DNA from: Halobellus limi | Lineage (GTDB): Archaea > Halobacteriota > Halobacteria > Halobacteriales > Haloferacaceae | Direction of reading: 5' to 3' | Length of the DNA stretch: 64,000 nt | Assembly: GCF_004799685.1 (NCBI RefSeq) | Contig: NZ_CP031311.1 | Coordinates: 2,783,355 to 2,847,354, forward strand | Part shown: positions 43,309-51,784 of the stretch, in pieces | Layout: each line of letters opens with the position of its first letter | Numbering within the stretch: the first letter of the stretch is position 1 | The notes under the pieces: generated by a model | Told to the model about the DNA's origin: nothing | Seen by the model: the letters and a program-made list of their open reading frames with translations, nothing else | The model's database searches: none | Made by a program: the position numbers and the translations under genes

Positions 43309-44073
43309 ATGACCGCCCCCGCGAACCACCCGATCAAATCCCTGGAGAAGACGGTCGAGATCATCGACCTCCTCAAACGGCGTCGGTCGGCGCACCTCGG
43401 GGAGGTGGCCGAGGAACTGGACCTGAACAAGAGCACCGTCCACAACCACCTGAGTACGCTCCGAGAACACGAGTACGTGGTGAAAGACGGCGAGGAGTAC
43501 CGGCTGAGTCTGCAGTTCCTCCACATCGGCGGCGTGCTCCGGAACGAGATCGACCTCTACGAGGCGGCGAAGCCCAAACTCGATCGGCTCGCCGAGGATA
43601 CCGGAGCGCTCGTGACGCTGGCGACGCACGAGCGGGGCCTGGGTACCGTGCTCTACCGCGCGAAAGGAGCGGACGCCGTCGAGATCGACACGCACGTCGG
43701 CAGTCAGCTCACGCTGCACAACTCGGCGCTCGGGAAAGCGATACTCGGACACCTCCCACGGTCCCGCGTCGAGGAGATCGTCGACGAACGGGGGCTGCCG
43801 GCGGCGACGGAGAGCACGATCACCGACGAAGCGGAACTGTACGACGAACTCGACGAGGTCCGAGAGCGCGGGTGGGCGTTCGACGACGAGGAGAACTGGC
43901 GCGGACTGCGCTGTGTGGGTGCACCCATACTCACCGACGAGGGCGTCGTGAAGGGCGCAATCAGCATCTCCGTCCCGAAGAGTCAGCTCGCGACGGACGG
44001 AGACCGACAGGGGTACGTCGACGAGATCAAGAGCACGGCGAACCTGATCGAACTCCGCCTGGCGTACGCCTGA
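43309..44073 (+). CDS. IclR-family transcriptional regulator
   Basis: 254-residue regulator. The N-terminal winged helix (about 8-70) has SLEKTVEIIDLLKRR, LNKSTVHNHLSTLREHEYVV. The C-terminal IclR effector domain (about 80-250) has LATHERGLGTVLYRAKG, LHNSALGKAILGHLP and RCVGAPILTDEGVVKGAISI. IclR proteins often control glyoxylate-bypass and aromatic catabolism genes; here it is divergent from malate synthase and central in the catabolic region. Its stop codon TGA overlaps the first base of the 81-bp palindromic repeat. Confidence 0.93.
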   Translation: MTAPANHPIKSLEKTVEIIDLLKRRRSAHLGEVAEELDLNKSTVHNHLSTLREHEYVVKDGEEYRLSLQFLHIGGVLRNEIDLYEAAKPKLDRLAEDTGALVTLATHERGLGTVLYRAKGADAVEIDTHVGSQLTLHNSALGKAILGHLPRSRVEEIVDERGLPAATESTITDEAELYDELDEVRERGWAFDDEENWRGLRCVGAPILTDEGVVKGAISISVPKSQLATDGDRQGYVDEIKSTANLIELRLAYA

Positions 44074-44153
44074 TACTGATTACGCTCGTCTCTCACCGCC
44101 GAGCGCCACCACCGTTGCCGGCGCTCGGCGGGAAAAGCGAGAGTAATCAGTAT
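44073..44153. repeat. 81-bp palindromic element, copy 1
   Basis: Outer arms ATACTGATTAC and GTAATCAGTAT are perfect 11-bp inverted repeats. Inner arms CCGCCGAGCGCC and GGCGCTCGGCGG are perfect 12-bp inverted repeats with a 12-bp loop. The first base is the A of the IclR stop codon. Related copies lie at 49844-49922 and 60872-60952. It is placed between convergent genes, so terminator function is possible; REP/MITE-type origin is equally possible. Confidence 0.85.
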
Positions 44154-44451
44154 GAGGGCGAACGCGTATCGGTGTACACGGCCCCGTGGCCACCATTACG
44201 GGGAAGGGGTGACGGTACTCTCGCGGCCGGGACGGATCGCGTTACGACTCTCTCGGACGAACAATAATCCAATAACATACGTACGTCTGTGATATTTCTG
44301 GAGATTCGCCGCCAATGTCCGATATGAGCGGAAGTATCTCGCCTACGGGTCCGCTCTATCGGTCCGGCCCCGGACGGCGTTCGTCTCGGACACGCCACTC
44401 GACGACGCCGTTCGGTGCCCGGCGTTTGACAATATGGAATCGGGAGCGGCG
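44154..44451. other. Gene-free segment between the palindrome and the 2-hydroxyacid dehydrogenase
   Basis: About 298 bp between convergent genes. It has a modest AT-rich patch near 44268-44300 (ACAATAATCCAATAACATACG) but no start or stop arrangement that I would call a gene. Nothing else recognisable. Confidence 0.5.
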
Positions 44452-47445
44452 CTAGCGGGGCGCGTCGCCGAGTGCGTGGTCGAGCAGTTCGATCGGGTGC
44501 GGGGGGTTCTCCGAGACGAGCGCACTGTCGCCGATCTGGCTCCGACAGGAGCCGCCGGGCGCGACCACCCGCGTGGCCTCGCTCGCCCGGATCTTCTCGA
44601 ACAGGAGTTCGCCGATCGACTTCGAGACGTCGTAGTGTTCGGCCTCGTAGCCGAAGGAGCCCGCCATCCCGCAGCAGCCGGAATCGAGCGGGTCGACGTC
44701 GTACCCCACCCGGCGCAGGACGCCGACGGCGTGGTGGTCTTTCCCCGCCGCGTGCTGGTGGCAGTGGCCGTGGTAGGCGATCGACTCACCGAGGGCGTCC
44801 TCCGAGACCGGCAGCGACTCGACGAGTCGGTGAACGTCGAGGTACTCGCAGACGCCGTAGGCGTGGTTGGCGACCCGTTCGGCCGCCTCCGTGGCCAGCA
44901 GATCCGTGTACTCGTCTTGGAAGACCACGGCGTCGCTGGGTTCGACGGCGACGACCTCCCAGCCGTCGTCGAGGTATTCGGTGAAGGCGTCGACGTTCGT
45001 CCGCGCGCGGTCGGCCGCGCGGTCGAGGAGACCGACCGAGTACGCCGCCCGCCCGCTGGGAGCGAGGTCCGTCGGGATGTGCACGTGGACGCCCGCGGCC
45101 TCGAGGACCCGGACCGCGGCCTTCCCGGGCTCGGGGTAGCTGTAGTTCGTGTACGTGTCCGGGAACAGGAGGACCTTCCGGTCGGCCTCCGCCGCCGAGA
45201 CGGCCGGTTCGCGCCGCCGGAACCACTCGACGAGCGACTCCTCGGCGAACGGCGGGAGCGACCGCTCGGGGGCGATCCCGAAGACCTTCTCCATCACGAC
45301 GTCCGAACCGGGAACCTCCATCGCCCAGTTCGAGAGCGGCGCGAGCCGCGAGCCCCACTTCGACGCCGCGTCGATGTTGCCGAAGAGCTTCGAGCGCAGG
45401 CTCGACCCCTCCGCCTCGTGGTACTGGTGTTTGAGTTCGGACTTGAGCTTCGCCATATCGACGCCGGTCGGACAGTCCGACTTACAGCCCTTGCAGCCGA
45501 CACAGAGGTCCAGGACGTCTTCCTGGAAGTCCGCGGACCGCAGCCGCTCTTCGGGGATCTCGCCGCTTATCGCGGCCCGGAGCATGTTCGCGCGTCCCCG
45601 CGTCGTCGCCAGTTCGTCGTCGGTCGCCCGGTACGTCGGACACATCACGTCGGCGTCCTGCTGGCGACACGTCCCGCAGCCGTTGCAGAGTTCGACGAGG
45701 TGGGAGAAGCCGCCCTCCTCGGAGAAGTCGAGTTTCGTCTGTGGTTCGATCGAGGCGTACGATGCACCGTAGCGCAGGTGCTCGCGCATGTCCGTCGGGT
45801 CGTCCTCGCGGTAGACGACCTTCCCCGGGTTCATCCGCCAGTCGGGATCGAACGCCGTCTTGAGGTCCTGAAAGGCCGTCCAGAGGTCCTCGCCGTACAT
45901 CTTCGGGTTGAACTCCGTCCGCGCGAGGCCGTCGCCGTGCTCCCCGGAGAACGCACCGTGGTGTTCGACGACGATGTCGGTGACGTCGTCGGCGATCGAG
46001 CGCATCTTTTCGATTCCGTCCTCCTCCTTCAGCGAGAGGATCGGCCGGATGTGGAGCGTGCCGCTGCCGGCGTGGGCGAAGTACGCCGCGGAGGTCCCGT
46101 GGTCGTCGAGGATGTCCATGAACTTCTGCGTGTACTCGGCGAGCTCTTCGGGCGGGACGGTCGCGTCCTCGATGAACGGGTACGGTTTCGGGTCCCCTTC
46201 GAGGCTCATCAGGAGCGGAATCGCCGCCTTCCGGAGCTTCCAGAGGTCCGCCTGCGACTCCTGGGTGTAGGCCTCGATGGCGTCGAAGGCGTCCCCGGCG
46301 TCGACGAACCGCTCGTTGACCTCGGCGACGGCCGCCTCGAAGTCGTCGACGAGTTCGGAGTCGAACTCGATCATCAGCGCCGCGGCCGTCCCCTCCGGAA
46401 TCGGCTCCTCGTAGCGGGCGTACTGCTCGGACTCCCTGGCGAGTCGGAACACCTCCGCGTCCATCAGTTCGACCGCGCTCACCTCGTGTTCGAGCGCCCT
46501 GGGCACGGCTTCGAGCGCGTCGATCAGGTCCTCGAAGCAGTACAGCGCCAGCGCCGTCTCTTCGGGCTTCGTAACGAGCGACAGTTCGGCCTCGACGACG
46601 ACGCCGAGGGTCGACTCCGCCCCGACGAACAGCTTCGAGAGGTTGATGACGTCGTCGCCGGCGTCGTTCTCGTAGATCGCCTTGTTCAGGTTGTACCCCG
46701 AGACGTTGCGCTTCAGGTCGGGGTAGCGAGCGTCGATCTCCTCGGCGTTCTCCTCGACGAGCCGTCGAACGGTGCGGTGCAGTTCCGCCTCGCGGGAGTC
46801 TCTCGCCATCAGTTCCTCCCACTCCGGACCGTCGAGGACGATCTCTCTCGTTTCGATCAGGCTGCCGTCCGCGAGCACCACTTTCAGGCGCTCGGTGTAG
46901 GCGTCCGTGATGCCGTATCTGACCGAGTGCGCGCCCGTGGAGTTGTTGCCGATCCCGCCGCCGACGGTCGCCCGGTTCGAGGAGGCCGGATCGGGCGCGA
47001 ACTTCAGCCCGTCTTCGGCCAGCCGCGCGTCGAGGTGGTCCTGAACGACGCCGGGCTGGACGGCCGCCCGCTTCTCCTCCGGGCGGATTTCGAGAATGTC
47101 GTCCATGTGCGTCGAGACGTCGAGGACGAGACAGCCCGGGCCGACCGCCTGCCCGCCCAGCGAGGAGCCGGTCCCCCGGGCGATGACCGGCACGTCGTGG
47201 TCGGCGGCGACGGCGACCGCTGCCCTGACGTCCCCGACGCCTTTCGGCTCGACGACGCCGGCGGGGCGGGCCTGGTAGATGCTGCCGTCGGTGGCGTAGA
47301 GGATCTGGGCGTACTCGTCGAACCGCACCGCGCCGTCGACCTCCGTCCGGAGGTCAGCGGCCAACGCCGCGTACTCCGCCGCCTCGTCCCTCGGCGACGC
47401 GGGGGAGACTGCTCCCTCCGCTTCCGGGACGGTCTTTTGTGACAT
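44452..47445 (-). CDS. FAD-linked D-2-hydroxyacid dehydrogenase fused to Fe-S/CCG domains (GlcD-GlpC type)
   Basis: 997-residue fusion that would oxidise a D-2-hydroxyacid (D-lactate or glycolate) and pass electrons to a carrier. A PCMH-type FAD domain (about 40-260, with ARGTGSSLGGQAVGPGCLVL) is followed by the FAD-oxidase C-terminal domain (about 280-545, HAGSGTLHIRP). Two 4Fe-4S motifs follow near 583 (CNGCGTCRQQDADVMCPTY) and 643 (CVGCKGCKSDCPTG). Two CCG domains end the protein (HGHCHQHAAGKDH and GCCGMAGSFGYE near 918-945, GGSCRSQI). Start MSQKTVPE at 47445. Neighbouring malate synthase and glyoxylate-type aminotransferase favour glycolate as a substrate, but that is inference. Confidence 0.92.
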   Translation of the reverse strand: MSQKTVPEAEGAVSPASPRDEAAEYAALAADLRTEVDGAVRFDEYAQILYATDGSIYQARPAGVVEPKGVGDVRAAVAVAADHDVPVIARGTGSSLGGQAVGPGCLVLDVSTHMDDILEIRPEEKRAAVQPGVVQDHLDARLAEDGLKFAPDPASSNRATVGGGIGNNSTGAHSVRYGITDAYTERLKVVLADGSLIETREIVLDGPEWEELMARDSREAELHRTVRRLVEENAEEIDARYPDLKRNVSGYNLNKAIYENDAGDDVINLSKLFVGAESTLGVVVEAELSLVTKPEETALALYCFEDLIDALEAVPRALEHEVSAVELMDAEVFRLARESEQYARYEEPIPEGTAAALMIEFDSELVDDFEAAVAEVNERFVDAGDAFDAIEAYTQESQADLWKLRKAAIPLLMSLEGDPKPYPFIEDATVPPEELAEYTQKFMDILDDHGTSAAYFAHAGSGTLHIRPILSLKEEDGIEKMRSIADDVTDIVVEHHGAFSGEHGDGLARTEFNPKMYGEDLWTAFQDLKTAFDPDWRMNPGKVVYREDDPTDMREHLRYGASYASIEPQTKLDFSEEGGFSHLVELCNGCGTCRQQDADVMCPTYRATDDELATTRGRANMLRAAISGEIPEERLRSADFQEDVLDLCVGCKGCKSDCPTGVDMAKLKSELKHQYHEAEGSSLRSKLFGNIDAASKWGSRLAPLSNWAMEVPGSDVVMEKVFGIAPERSLPPFAEESLVEWFRRREPAVSAAEADRKVLLFPDTYTNYSYPEPGKAAVRVLEAAGVHVHIPTDLAPSGRAAYSVGLLDRAADRARTNVDAFTEYLDDGWEVVAVEPSDAVVFQDEYTDLLATEAAERVANHAYGVCEYLDVHRLVESLPVSEDALGESIAYHGHCHQHAAGKDHHAVGVLRRVGYDVDPLDSGCCGMAGSFGYEAEHYDVSKSIGELLFEKIRASEATRVVAPGGSCRSQIGDSALVSENPPHPIELLDHALGDAPR

Positions 47446-47586
47446 ACGTGGGGCGTTGCCGATGAAGCGATGTAAATCTGCGGGATGGGGCGACCGGCGC
47501 GTCGGCGCGAGCGGACGGTCGATCACGGGTGCCGACGGCGTGAGATCCCAACGGGTCCGACAGCGAGAGGTCCGCGGCGTCGCGGG

Positions 47587-48495
47587 TCACCCGAAGGCGG
47601 TGATGAGCAACACGCCCGCGACGACGACCCCGGCGGCGGTGAAGAGCCCCCACGTGACGCGCTCCAGCCGTTCGGTCATAATCAACGCCGCGAGGACGAC
47701 GACGAACAGCGTGTTCGTCACGACGATCGGACTCACGACGTTGACCGGTGCGATCGAGAGCGCGACGTAGTACCCGAGCAGAAACGCCGTGTTCAGGAGG
47801 CCGGCCAGCACGAACCACCGCGCGTTCGTCCCGCGGAGCACTGATCGGCCGGGGAGGTCGTCGTCCCACCGGAGGTACAGGCCGAACCCGAGGGTCGCGG
47901 CGACCGACTTCACGGCGAGGCCGACGAGCGGCGGCGTTCCCTCGGCGAAGCCGACGTTCGCGAAGATCGGTTCCCAGCCGACGGCGACCGCGGCGCCGAA
48001 CGGGACCAGGAGACCGACGAGCAGTTCGCGCCGCGAGAGGCCCTCGGGGTTGTGGTTGCTCGTCAGCCACGCGATGACGGCGACGCCGACGACGACGAGG
48101 ACGATCCCGACGCCGTGGACGATAGAGAGCGTCTCGCCGAGGAAGACGACGCCGAGGACGGTCGAGATGAGCGCCCACGAGGCGACGATCGGGGCTGTCC
48201 GACTGGCGCCGATCTTTTCGATACTGACGAAGTTCAACGCCCGACCGATCAGCGTCCCGAGGATGCCGGCGACGGCGAACGAGACGAACGAGACTCCCGT
48301 CAGACCGTAGTTCGGATAGTATCTGACGGCCGCGACCGGGAGCAGGACGGCGACGTTGACGACAGAGACCACGAAGATGGCGTCCTTGGTCGTGCCGCTG
48401 TCGGTACCGCGCCTGACGCACAGGTTCGAGGAGGCCGAGGACAGGGCGGCGCCGGCGGCTAGCCCGACCGCGAGTAGATGTGACGCCTCGACCAT
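47587..48495 (-). CDS. EamA/DMT-family transporter
   Basis: 302-residue membrane protein with about ten helices in two EamA repeats (about 8-145 and 158-300). Typical segments are ASSNLCVRRGTDSG, IGASRTAPIVASWALISTVLGVVFLGE and APVNVVSPIVVTNTLFVVVLAALIMTE. It is probably an exporter or importer of a small metabolite; substrate unknown. Transcribed in the same direction as the 2-hydroxyacid dehydrogenase 141 bp downstream, and divergent from the aminotransferase. Confidence 0.9.
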   Translation of the reverse strand: MVEASHLLAVGLAAGAALSSASSNLCVRRGTDSGTTKDAIFVVSVVNVAVLLPVAAVRYYPNYGLTGVSFVSFAVAGILGTLIGRALNFVSIEKIGASRTAPIVASWALISTVLGVVFLGETLSIVHGVGIVLVVVGVAVIAWLTSNHNPEGLSRRELLVGLLVPFGAAVAVGWEPIFANVGFAEGTPPLVGLAVKSVAATLGFGLYLRWDDDLPGRSVLRGTNARWFVLAGLLNTAFLLGYYVALSIAPVNVVSPIVVTNTLFVVVLAALIMTERLERVTWGLFTAAGVVVAGVLLITAFG

Positions 48496-48580
48496 TGCCG
48501 TACACGTCCCCGCCGGGTATAAATACTCTTTCGCAACGCCGTGACGGATGCGCCGGTACGCGCCGAGCGGACATATATTG

Positions 48581-48588
48581 TTTTATTA
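48581..48588 (+). promoter_or_regulatory. TATA box of the aminotransferase gene
   Basis: TTTTATTA, 24 nt before the ATG at 48613. It fixes that start (leaderless) against an upstream in-frame GTG/ATG near 48541. Confidence 0.6.
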
Positions 48589-48612
48589 GCCCCCTGCTCC
48601 GAATGCTCCCCT

Positions 48613-49755
48613 ATGCAGCAACCACCGGATACCGATCCACTCAATCCGCCGCAACGGACGCTCATGGGCCCCGGGCCGAGCGAGGTCCACCCGCGCGTCC
48701 TCCGAATCATGAGCGCGCCGCTCATCGGCCACCTCGACTCGGCGTTCATCGAGATCATGGACGAGGTCCAGGAACTCCTCCGGTACACGTTCCAGACGGA
48801 CAACCGCTGGACGATCCCGGTGAGCGGAACCGGGTCCGCGTCGATGGAGACCGCGTTCGGGAACCTCGTCGAACCGGGCGACACCGTGCTCGTGCCGACG
48901 AACGGCTACTTCGGCGACCGGATGGAGTCGATGGCGGAGCGCGCGGGCGGCGAGGTCGTCCACGTCGACGCGCCGTGGGGCGAGCCGCTCGACCCCGACG
49001 ACGTGGCCGCGGCGTTCGACGAACACGACCCCGACGTGTTCGGGTTCGTCCACGCAGAGACGAGCACGGGCGTCCTCCAGCCGCAGGTGCCGGAGCTCAC
49101 GAGCATCGCCCACGAGCACGACGCGTACGTGATCGCCGACTGCGTGACCTCGCTGGGCGGCGTGGAACTCCGCGTCGACGAGTGGGGGATCGACGTCGCC
49201 TACTCGGGCGGCCAGAAGTGCCTCTCCTGCCCGCCGGGCGCGAGCCCGCTCACGCTCAACGACCGGGCGATGGAGAAGGTACTGAGCCGCGACACCGACG
49301 TCCGCTCGTGGTACCTCGACCTCTCGCTGCTGGAGGGCTACTGGGGCGAGGAGCGCTCGTATCACCACACGGCCCCGATCACGAACGTCTACGCGCTGCG
49401 CGAGGCGCTCCAGTTGGTCGCCGAAGAGGGGCTGGAAGCGCGCTGGGAGCGCCACCGGGAGATGGCCACCGAACTCAAGGAGGGGCTCGAAGAGATGGGG
49501 TTGGAGATGAACCCCGACGACGAGTTCTGGCTCCCGTCTCTGAACGCGGTTCGCGTCCCCGACGGGGTCGACGACGGGAAACTCCTCGCGGAACTGCAGG
49601 AGGAACACGACCTGGAGATCGCGAGCGGTCTGGGCGATCTCGAGGGCGAGATCCTCCGGATCGGCTGTATGGGCTACTCAGCGCGGACGCCGAACATCCA
49701 GTTCGTCCTCTCCGCGCTCGAAGAGGCGCTGGCGAACCAGGGCTACGAAGCGTAG
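48613..49755 (+). CDS. Class-V aminotransferase, serine/alanine-glyoxylate type
   Basis: 380-residue PLP enzyme. Family blocks: LMGPGPSEVHPRVL near the start, VSGTGSASMETAFGNLVEPGD, HAETSTGVLQP, AYVIADCVTSLGG (D176 contacts PLP) and YSGGQKCLSCPPG with the Schiff-base lysine K202. This matches serine- or alanine-glyoxylate aminotransferases, which form glycine from glyoxylate. With malate synthase and a 2-hydroxyacid dehydrogenase nearby it suggests glyoxylate handling. Other class-V substrates (ureidoglycine, aminoethylphosphonate) cannot be excluded. The last codons are part of a 35-bp duplication. Confidence 0.9.
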   Translation: MQQPPDTDPLNPPQRTLMGPGPSEVHPRVLRIMSAPLIGHLDSAFIEIMDEVQELLRYTFQTDNRWTIPVSGTGSASMETAFGNLVEPGDTVLVPTNGYFGDRMESMAERAGGEVVHVDAPWGEPLDPDDVAAAFDEHDPDVFGFVHAETSTGVLQPQVPELTSIAHEHDAYVIADCVTSLGGVELRVDEWGIDVAYSGGQKCLSCPPGASPLTLNDRAMEKVLSRDTDVRSWYLDLSLLEGYWGEERSYHHTAPITNVYALREALQLVAEEGLEARWERHREMATELKEGLEEMGLEMNPDDEFWLPSLNAVRVPDGVDDGKLLAELQEEHDLEIASGLGDLEGEILRIGCMGYSARTPNIQFVLSALEEALANQGYEA

Positions 49756-49812
49756 CGCGTCAGCGGTGCGGAGTTCCTAACGAAGCGTAACGCGTCAGCG
49801 GCGCGGAACGCA
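49746..49812 (+). repeat. 35-bp tandem duplication at the aminotransferase 3' end
   Basis: Units start at 49746 and 49781 with CGAAGCGTA(G/A)CGCGTCAGCG; the first 27 bases match at 25 positions. The first unit contains the last codons and stop of the aminotransferase, so the gene's tail has been copied into the non-coding region. Confidence 0.7.
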
Positions 49813-49843
49813 CTCGCGAAACGAGGCGACGAAACGAAGTTCG

Positions 49844-49922
49844 ATACTGAGTACGCTCACTTTGTGCCGCCGAGCACCACTTCCCTTGCCGGCGCTCGGC
49901 GGTGGGAGACGAGAGTAACCAT
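49844..49922. repeat. ~80-bp palindromic element, copy 2
   Basis: Related to 44073-44153: begins ATACTGAGTACGCTC, has GCCGCCGAGC and the matching GCGCTCGGCGG around a loop, and ends GAGAGTAACCAT. The right outer end is more decayed than in the other copies. It sits between the convergent aminotransferase and ThDP-enzyme genes, 22 bp beyond the latter's stop. Confidence 0.8.
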
Positions 49923-49944
49923 CACGAGACGGCGGCGGCCGCGA

Positions 49945-51669
49945 CTACTCCTGTTCGACCCGCACGTCCAACACGGACGGGGTGCCGCTCTCGACCGCGT
50001 CGAGGCCCGCCCGGAGCGCGGGTCCGAGGGAGTCGACCGAGTCGACGACGGCCGTGTGCGCGTCGACCACGTGCGCGGCGTGAGAGAGGTCGAGGGTCGG
50101 CTCGAATCGGCTCTCGGGGACGCCCGCCGCCGCGGCGCTCGCGTCGGGGTGTTGATCGAGCGTCGAGGTCCGGACGGCGTTCCACCGCGAGTTGTTGTAC
50201 ACCACCGTCAGCGACGGCGCGTCGTGGGCGGCCGCCATCCACGCCGACGCCGTGGGGTTGCCGAAGACGTAGGAACCGTCGCCGACCAGCGAGATCACGG
50301 TGTGGTCCGGTGTGGCCAGTTTGACCCCCGTCGCCGCGCCGGGCGCCCAGCCGAGCCCGGAGCCGTACGGCGAGCGGTAGCTCCCCGGCCGTTCGAGGTC
50401 CAGGTGCTCCAGGACGGTGCGCTTGTTCGTCGTCGTCTCGTTGAGGACGACGGTCGACTCGTCGACGACGTCGTCGATCGCGTCCGTCAGCACCTCGGGC
50501 GTCAGCAGCCCGTCGCGGTACTGCGCCTCCAGCGACTCGGCACGCGCTCGGAGCCGCGCTTCGTGTTCGCCGCGCCAGGGCTCTCGACCGGGCTCTGCGG
50601 CCCGCGATTCGAGCCGGTCGGCGACGGCGGCGAGGGTCGCGCCGGGGTCGGCCCGGACGGCGAGGTCGGTCTCGAAGTCCCAGAGGGGGTACTGCGGCTT
50701 CTCCGGGTCGACGTCGAGGTGCACGATCGGCACGTCGTCGTCGACCGGCCGCGACGACGGCGGTTCCCAGGGGACGTCGGCGTCGGCGAGGACGACGAGG
50801 TCCGCCCGCGCCATCGCCGCCTTCGGATCGAAACCGACGTGGAGGTCGTGCGTCCGCGGGAAGTTCAGCGCCGTCGGACGTTGTTCGACGACGCCCGCGC
50901 CCGCGGCTTCGGCGAAGCGTCGGAGCCGTTCGACCGATTGCTCTCCCTGATTCGCCCCGAGCTTGCTGGTCACGACGAGCGGGGCGTCCGCCTCGCGGAC
51001 CGTCGACGCGAGCCGATCGACCGACTCGGCGTCCGCGCCGACTGGCCGAGCGTCCGTGAGGGAGTGGGAACCGGGCGTCGAGTCGACGGTCGTTTCGAGG
51101 GCCTCGCGGGTCGCCGTGAGGTAGCTCGGCCCCCGCCGCGGCGTCGACGCGAGTTCCAGGCCCCGGGCGACGAACTCGTCGGGGTCGGCGGGCGGGCGGT
51201 ACTCGCCCGTCCACCGGCAGTACTGTTCGACGACCGCGTCCTGGTCGTAGACGTCCTGAATGTACTGGATGCCGCTGGAGCGCGCGCCCGGTTCGTCGCC
51301 GTGGGTGATCGGGGCCAGTCCGGCGAAGATGAACACCGGGACGTCTCCGCGGTGGGCGTTGTGGACCATCGCCCCGAGGTTCTGCGTGCCGACGTCGACG
51401 TGGACGAACACCGCCTGCGGCCGGCCGGTCACCGCCGCGTAGCCGTCCGCCGCGCTCAGCGCCCCCGACTCGTGGGGACAGGTCACGAACTCCGGAATCG
51501 AATCGGGATCGTCTTCCCGAATTCGCGCCGCCGCCTCCAGGAGCGGCGTGTGATCGGTCCCGAAGTTGCCGAAGACGTACTCGACGCCGTACTCGCGCAG
51601 CGACCGAAGTATCACGTCGGCCGCGGTCGATTCGCTCTCGCCCGTGCTCTCCGCTCCGGGATCGTCCAT
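49945..51669 (-). CDS. Thiamine diphosphate-dependent enzyme (acetolactate synthase/benzoylformate decarboxylase-like)
   Basis: 574-residue three-domain ThDP enzyme. The N-terminal PYR domain has the catalytic Glu E67 in CPHESGALSAADGYA. The central domain (about 195-330) includes PLVVTSKLGANQGEQS. The C-terminal PP domain has the ThDP/metal motif starting GDGSYVFGNP and ending VVYNN. It belongs to the decarboxylase/carboligase group acting on 2-oxo acids. The Glu argues against glyoxylate carboligase, which lacks it. Start MDDPGAES is set by a TATA box 25-32 bp upstream. Specificity unknown. Confidence 0.88.
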   Translation of the reverse strand: MDDPGAESTGESESTAADVILRSLREYGVEYVFGNFGTDHTPLLEAAARIREDDPDSIPEFVTCPHESGALSAADGYAAVTGRPQAVFVHVDVGTQNLGAMVHNAHRGDVPVFIFAGLAPITHGDEPGARSSGIQYIQDVYDQDAVVEQYCRWTGEYRPPADPDEFVARGLELASTPRRGPSYLTATREALETTVDSTPGSHSLTDARPVGADAESVDRLASTVREADAPLVVTSKLGANQGEQSVERLRRFAEAAGAGVVEQRPTALNFPRTHDLHVGFDPKAAMARADLVVLADADVPWEPPSSRPVDDDVPIVHLDVDPEKPQYPLWDFETDLAVRADPGATLAAVADRLESRAAEPGREPWRGEHEARLRARAESLEAQYRDGLLTPEVLTDAIDDVVDESTVVLNETTTNKRTVLEHLDLERPGSYRSPYGSGLGWAPGAATGVKLATPDHTVISLVGDGSYVFGNPTASAWMAAAHDAPSLTVVYNNSRWNAVRTSTLDQHPDASAAAAGVPESRFEPTLDLSHAAHVVDAHTAVVDSVDSLGPALRAGLDAVESGTPSVLDVRVEQE

Positions 51670-51693
51670 CTCGTCGGGACTGTTCAGGGCGAC

Positions 51694-51701
51694 AGTATAT
51701 A
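51694..51701 (-). promoter_or_regulatory. TATA box of the ThDP-enzyme gene
   Basis: TATATACT/ATATAT patch on the minus strand, 25-32 bp upstream of the ATG at 51669. Confidence 0.6.
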
Positions 51702-51734
51702 TCGATTCGCTCTGGCCGGGCAGAGTCGGCGGTG

Positions 51735-51784
51735 GACCGGTCCGTGCTCCGAACCGGGTCCGTGCTCCGAACCGGGTCAATCCT
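51735..51784 (+). repeat. 18-bp tandem repeat at the LDH/MDH-like gene end
   Basis: About two and a half units of GAACCGGGTCCGTGCTCC (51751-51768 complete, a 16-bp variant before, a partial after). The last unit contains the stop codon of the minus-strand LDH/MDH-like gene. Lies upstream of the ThDP-enzyme promoter. Confidence 0.65.

Noticed and set aside
49945-51669. ThDP enzyme as glyoxylate carboligase, given the glyoxylate-type neighbours
   Set aside because: Glyoxylate carboligase lacks the catalytic Glu, which is present here (E67).
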